Source: Planctomycetes bacterium GWF2_50_10 (GTDB taxonomy: Bacteria > Planctomycetota > Phycisphaerae > Sedimentisphaerales > GWF2-50-10). From it: a DNA stretch of 9,598 nt. Below are positions 7,288 to 9,598 of the stretch, piece by piece. Made by a program: the position numbers and the translations under genes. Each line of letters opens with the position of its first letter. Position 1 is the first letter of the stretch. The stretch spans positions 1,347-10,944 of the forward strand of contig MHYB01000044.1 in assembly GCA_001824635.1 (NCBI GenBank). Direction: 5' to 3'. The notes below the pieces were generated by a model. The model ran no database searches, was not told the DNA's origin, and worked only from the letters and a program-made list of their open reading frames with translations.

Positions 7288-7427
7288 TTCGCCCTTTCAG
7301 GGCTTTGCACAATTGGTTTATTAACCCAGGGCTGCGCTTCGCTCCACCCTGGGCTATAGAATTTCGGCCTTTCAGGCCTAAGGCAGTAAAAACCAAAAGA
7401 AATACGGCCTAGCTTCGCTAGACCGTG
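7288..7427. repeat. Cluster of four intergenic hairpins (REP-like module)
   Basis: Four inverted repeats are packed into 140 bp. H1 is GCCCT-ttc-AGGGC (7291-7303). H2 is CCCAGGG (7325-7331) pairing with CCCTGGG (7347-7353), with an inner GCG-ctt-CGC. H3 is GGCCT-ttc-AGGCC (7366-7378). H4 has CTAGC-ttc-GCTAG (7409-7421) inside a CGG/CCG outer stem with one C-A mismatch. H1 and H3 lie in 18-nt copies (7288-7305, 7363-7380) that differ by a swapped C-G/G-C pair and one flanking base. The style resembles multicopy extragenic palindromes known from several bacterial phyla. No transposase is present here. The copy number in the genome cannot be judged from one window. Confidence 0.7.
7388..7427 (-). 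terminator. Probable intrinsic terminator downstream of pilT
   Basis: Read on the minus strand, the H4 stem (CGG and CTAGC pairing with GCTAG and CCG, 3-nt loop) is followed directly by ATTTCTTTTGGTTTTT. It lies about 45 nt after the pilT stop. Stem plus T-rich tail fits a Rho-independent terminator. The T tract is interrupted, so strength is uncertain. Confidence 0.5.
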
Positions 7428-7470
7428 CCACGGAAATCTGAGCTTAATGATAACAAAATCAGGCCATAAA

Positions 7471-8541
7471 TCAATCCTTATGTATGCGGTGCGACATGGC
7501 TGATGGATCGAAGGCGTTGTTCATGGCGGTGTCGTAGGTTATCTCGCCTGCCTGGTATAGGCCGTAGATGGATTCATCCATTGTATAAAGTCCGTTGCGA
7601 CCGCCGGTCTGGACGACATTGATGAGCAGGTGAAATTCCTTTTCGCGGATATGATTTTTTGCTGCGGGGTTAACAATAAGAAGCTCGGTCGCAAGCGTCT
7701 GGCCTTTTTTGTTAGCCTTGGGGAGGAGCCTTTGCGCGATAACGCCCTGGAGGCTGTTTGCAAGCTGGGCAACGATCTGGGGCTGCTGGTCACCGGGAAA
7801 AATTGATACTATTCGTTCGACGGTCTGGGAGGTGTTGGGAGTGTGGCAGGTAGCGATTACGAGGTGGCCGGTTTCTGCGGCCATCAGGGCGGTGGCGGTG
7901 GTTTCATAATCGCGCATCTCACCGACACAGATGACATCAGGGTCCTGGCGGAGGACATGGATGAGTGCGCCGGAAAATGATCTTACGTCCGCGTACAATT
8001 CCTGTTGGATGATTATCGCCTTTTTGCGTGAATGGACATACTCGACGGGGTCTTCGATCATGATGATCTTGCAGCGACGCTCGGAATTTATCAGGTCTAC
8101 CATATAATTGAGGGTAGTTGTTTTTCCGCTGCCGGTTGGGCCGGTGACAAGGACAAGGCCGCTGGTTAGCCTTGTGAGGTCCTCGATCTGGGGCGGAAGG
8201 CCAAGGTTTTCCCTGGCTTTTATCTGGTTGGTGACGAGGCGGATGGCCATTTCGGGGTTGTTGGCGTGAAAATAGACCGCCACACGGAAACGGCCGAGCT
8301 TGGGATCGAATATAGAACAGCATAGCTGCCAATCCCGCTGGAATGCTTTTTGCTGTTCCTCGTTGAGCAGTTCCATCGTGAGCCTGTTGGTATCTTCCCG
8401 CTTTAAGGGCGGTGCATCGGCCAGGATGATCTCGCCGCTTATGCGAAACATAGGCGGAAGGCCGGCAACGAGATGCACATCCGAAGCATCCGATCGCCGG
8501 GCCAGACTTAAGATCGCGTAAAGTTCTGCTGATAGTGGCAT
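7471..8541 (-). CDS. pilT: PilT-type twitching motility / pilus retraction ATPase
   Basis: This 356-residue cytoplasmic hexameric ATPase belongs to the family that powers type IV pilus retraction. The N-terminal region carries DASDVHLVAGLPPMFRISGE (18-37), the usual PilT opening. Walker A GPTGSGKTT is at 134-142, the Asp box IIMIEDPVEYVH at 159-170, Walker B PDVICVGEMRD at 201-211 with Glu208, and the His box GHLVIATCHT at 225-234. AQRLLPK lies at 269-275. The C-terminal AKNHIREKEFHLLINVVQTGG corresponds to the AIRNLIRE region that PilT needs for retraction and that PilB lacks. Length is normal for PilT. The gene follows the TPR gene by 18 nt and is the last of its unit. The ribosome-binding site is weak (AGAAAG only). 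No pilin, PilB or PilC gene is in view. It could be a PilT paralogue such as PilU, but the motif set is that of PilT. Confidence 0.92.
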   Translation of the reverse strand: MPLSAELYAILSLARRSDASDVHLVAGLPPMFRISGEIILADAPPLKREDTNRLTMELLNEEQQKAFQRDWQLCCSIFDPKLGRFRVAVYFHANNPEMAIRLVTNQIKARENLGLPPQIEDLTRLTSGLVLVTGPTGSGKTTTLNYMVDLINSERRCKIIMIEDPVEYVHSRKKAIIIQQELYADVRSFSGALIHVLRQDPDVICVGEMRDYETTATALMAAETGHLVIATCHTPNTSQTVERIVSIFPGDQQPQIVAQLANSLQGVIAQRLLPKANKKGQTLATELLIVNPAAKNHIREKEFHLLINVVQTGGRNGLYTMDESIYGLYQAGEITYDTAMNNAFDPSAMSHRIHKD

Positions 8542-8559
8542 AAAAAACTTTCTATATTA

Positions 8560-9354
8560 TTATCTGGAAAATAACCGACTGAAGAAGCCGCGTTTGCGGC
8601 ATTTGCTAAGTTCATCTACTGCCCTGCTCCAGCCTGGTCGCAGGCCCAGGGCTTGTTCTATTGTCGCTTTTGCTTCGGGGCGGCCAAGGCGTGACTGGCA
8701 AATGCCAAGTTCGAGCCAGGCAAGCGAAGATTTTGGGAGGAGGTCGACGGCTTTTGCGAGATGCTCGATTGCACTTCTGTAATCACCCGCTGCGGCAAGG
8801 AGTCTACCGGCCCTGAGACAGACGTATCCGACATCTGGCCCGGCCATCGAAATAGCATTGCTTATACAAGTCTGTGCGATGTTGCTTTTTTTTCTTACGA
8901 GCACCTGTGCCCTGCCTAACCAGACTCGCCAGCCGGCGTTTTCACGTTCGATCGCCCTGTCGGAAAATGCGAAGGCCTGCTCCATCCTGGCATCGCAGGC
9001 GGCGGCGACACCCTTGGCAGCTAGAAGTTCGGGATTGTCAGGAAAGAACTTGAGGGCCTTATCAGTCCAAAGCGTCGCTTCGGGGAATTCGCCCAGTTCG
9101 ATAAGCATTTCGACCTGGCCGAGCCAGCCGCCTAGGAAAGTGGTGTCATATTCCACAGCGCGTGAAAAATTGCGAAGGGCCTGTTCGAAATCGCCGCCGA
9201 GCCAGAATTTCATGGCATTGGCATAACAGAAGGCCGCGTCGCGGGGAGGTTCGCCCTGGGGCTGGGAAGTTTTATCGAAACCGCCGGCGTTATTGGTCGC
9301 CTTGGGCGTGGATTTGCCGTCGTCTTCAAACTCAAGCTGCCCGAATCTTGTCAT
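8560..9354 (-). CDS. Tetratricopeptide repeat protein, function unknown
   Basis: This 264-residue protein has a polar, probably flexible N-terminus (1-38) and then tandem helical repeats with TPR spacing. Examples are FWLGGDFEQALRNFSRAVEYD (50-70), LIELGEFPEATLWTDKALKFFP (84-105), AAGDYRSAIEHLAKAVDLLP (188-207) and RPEAKATIEQALGLRP (225-240). The C-terminus (251-264) is basic with aromatic residues, RKRGFFSRLFSR, and could bind membrane or nucleic acid. There is no signal peptide, so it is probably cytoplasmic. I chose the ATG at 9354: it overlaps the previous stop as ATGA and has AAGG 6 nt upstream. A TTG at 9396 would add 14 residues but has no good site. TPR domains bind proteins, and its place directly before pilT suggests a role with that ATPase. 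This is inference from context only. A run of eight A's lies in codons 154-157. Confidence 0.82.
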   Translation of the reverse strand: MTRFGQLEFEDDGKSTPKATNNAGGFDKTSQPQGEPPRDAAFCYANAMKFWLGGDFEQALRNFSRAVEYDTTFLGGWLGQVEMLIELGEFPEATLWTDKALKFFPDNPELLAAKGVAAACDARMEQAFAFSDRAIERENAGWRVWLGRAQVLVRKKSNIAQTCISNAISMAGPDVGYVCLRAGRLLAAAGDYRSAIEHLAKAVDLLPKSSLAWLELGICQSRLGRPEAKATIEQALGLRPGWSRAVDELSKCRKRGFFSRLFSR

Positions 9355-9598
9355 TGCAAACCTTTTATTAAACCTCTCCTGCTCAGCGGCAGCCAACGCA
9401 TAAATACCCTCGCGGCCAGATCATTTGCATCCATAATACAGACAGCCTGGGCATAATCGGCGATATTTTCGACATTTCTGCCGCTGATTGTGTAAGCACT
9501 GCTTACAAAATACCGGCCTGGAGGGATATTAAACGAAACATCCACATTCCGCAACCATGACGGTACAGGGTAGCTGTTGGGGTCGAGCACCTGGCCAT
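9351..9598 (-). CDS. Unrecognised protein, C-terminal 81 residues only
   Basis: The frame enters from the right edge with no stop and ends with TGA at 9351-9353, so the N-terminus is outside the window. A GTG at 9590 is in frame but has no ribosome-binding site and is probably internal. The visible part has alternating hydrophobic residues suggesting beta-strands, with VDVSFNIPPGRYFVSSAYTI, then DYAQAVCIMDANDLAARVF, and a basic end RRGLIKGLQ. The order hydrophobic strand, P-G-x-Y strand, then a D-containing last strand loosely recalls the C-terminal beta-sandwich of Wzt-type polysaccharide ABC ATPases. I cannot confirm this and do not name a function. The four-base overlap with the TPR gene and the shared direction support it as a real, co-translated gene in a unit with the TPR protein and pilT. 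Confidence 0.6.
   Translation of the reverse strand, partial: GQVLDPNSYPVPSWLRNVDVSFNIPPGRYFVSSAYTISGRNVENIADYAQAVCIMDANDLAARVFMRWLPLSRRGLIKGLQ
9361..9364 (-). promoter_or_regulatory. Ribosome-binding site that decides the TPR gene start
   Basis: AAGG on the minus strand lies 6 nt before the ATG at 9352-9354. It supports this start over the in-frame TTG at 9394-9396. A second purine-rich match, AGGAGAGG at 9373-9380, lies further upstream. Confidence 0.55.

Noticed and set aside
7288..7427. CRISPR array
   Set aside because: The repeated units are short hairpins with unequal spacing and different stems, without regular repeats and spacers, and there are no cas genes.
7240..7470. A tRNA or structured small RNA gene in the hairpin region
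   Set aside because: No cloverleaf arms or T-loop GTTCRA pattern can be arranged. The hairpins are independent and one is better read as a terminator.
8886..8893. Run of eight A's in the TPR gene coding strand as a phase-variation site
   Set aside because: It is shorter than the permease tract, encodes ordinary Lys codons, and nothing suggests the TPR protein is switched.

Overview
The window is a stretch of bacterial chromosome of moderate GC content. It carries eight protein genes, two of them cut by the window edges. Six are recognisable housekeeping, transport or pilus families, one is a generic TPR protein and one is not recognised. I see no rRNA, tRNA, CRISPR array, phage gene or transposase. 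The organism is Gram-negative: it has a tripartite efflux system with a TolC-family outer membrane component and a periplasmic cyclophilin. Short Asp-Pro-Asn / Pro-Asn-rich linkers follow the export signals of the cyclophilin and the TolC-like lipoprotein. Together with the style of the intergenic hairpin repeats they remind me of Planctomycetota, perhaps Phycisphaerae, but that is a memory-based guess and not a demonstrated placement.

Layout. From 4742 down to 1 (minus strand) runs a compact four-gene operon for a MacAB-TolC-like exporter: periplasmic adaptor (GTG start), ABC ATPase, FtsX/MacB-type permease and a TolC-family lipoprotein that runs off the left edge. The genes are 8 bp apart or overlap (ATPase/permease by ATGA, permease/TolC by 8 bp), so they are probably translated in a coupled way. 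ATPase and permease are separate polypeptides, unlike the fused MacB of E. coli. The exported substrate cannot be read from the sequence.

A 232-bp AT-rich divergent region (4743-4974) separates this operon from lctP on the plus strand (4975-6582), an L-lactate permease family transporter. lctP ends in a perfect 13-bp inverted repeat inside its last codons, followed by a second, AT-rich inverted repeat lying across the 12-bp gap to the convergent cyclophilin gene (6595-7239, minus).

Between the cyclophilin and the next minus-strand operon lies a 231-bp intergenic region with four hairpins (7291-7427). Two of them are copies of one motif with a compensatory base-pair swap. The hairpin nearest pilT also looks like a terminator. 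From 9598 down to 7471 come an unrecognised gene (C-terminal part only), a TPR protein whose ATG overlaps the preceding stop, and a PilT-type retraction ATPase with all its hallmark motifs. I found no clear new defence or mobile system. The points most worth following are the covarying hairpin array, the unrecognised gene-TPR-PilT unit, and unusual details in the exporter components.
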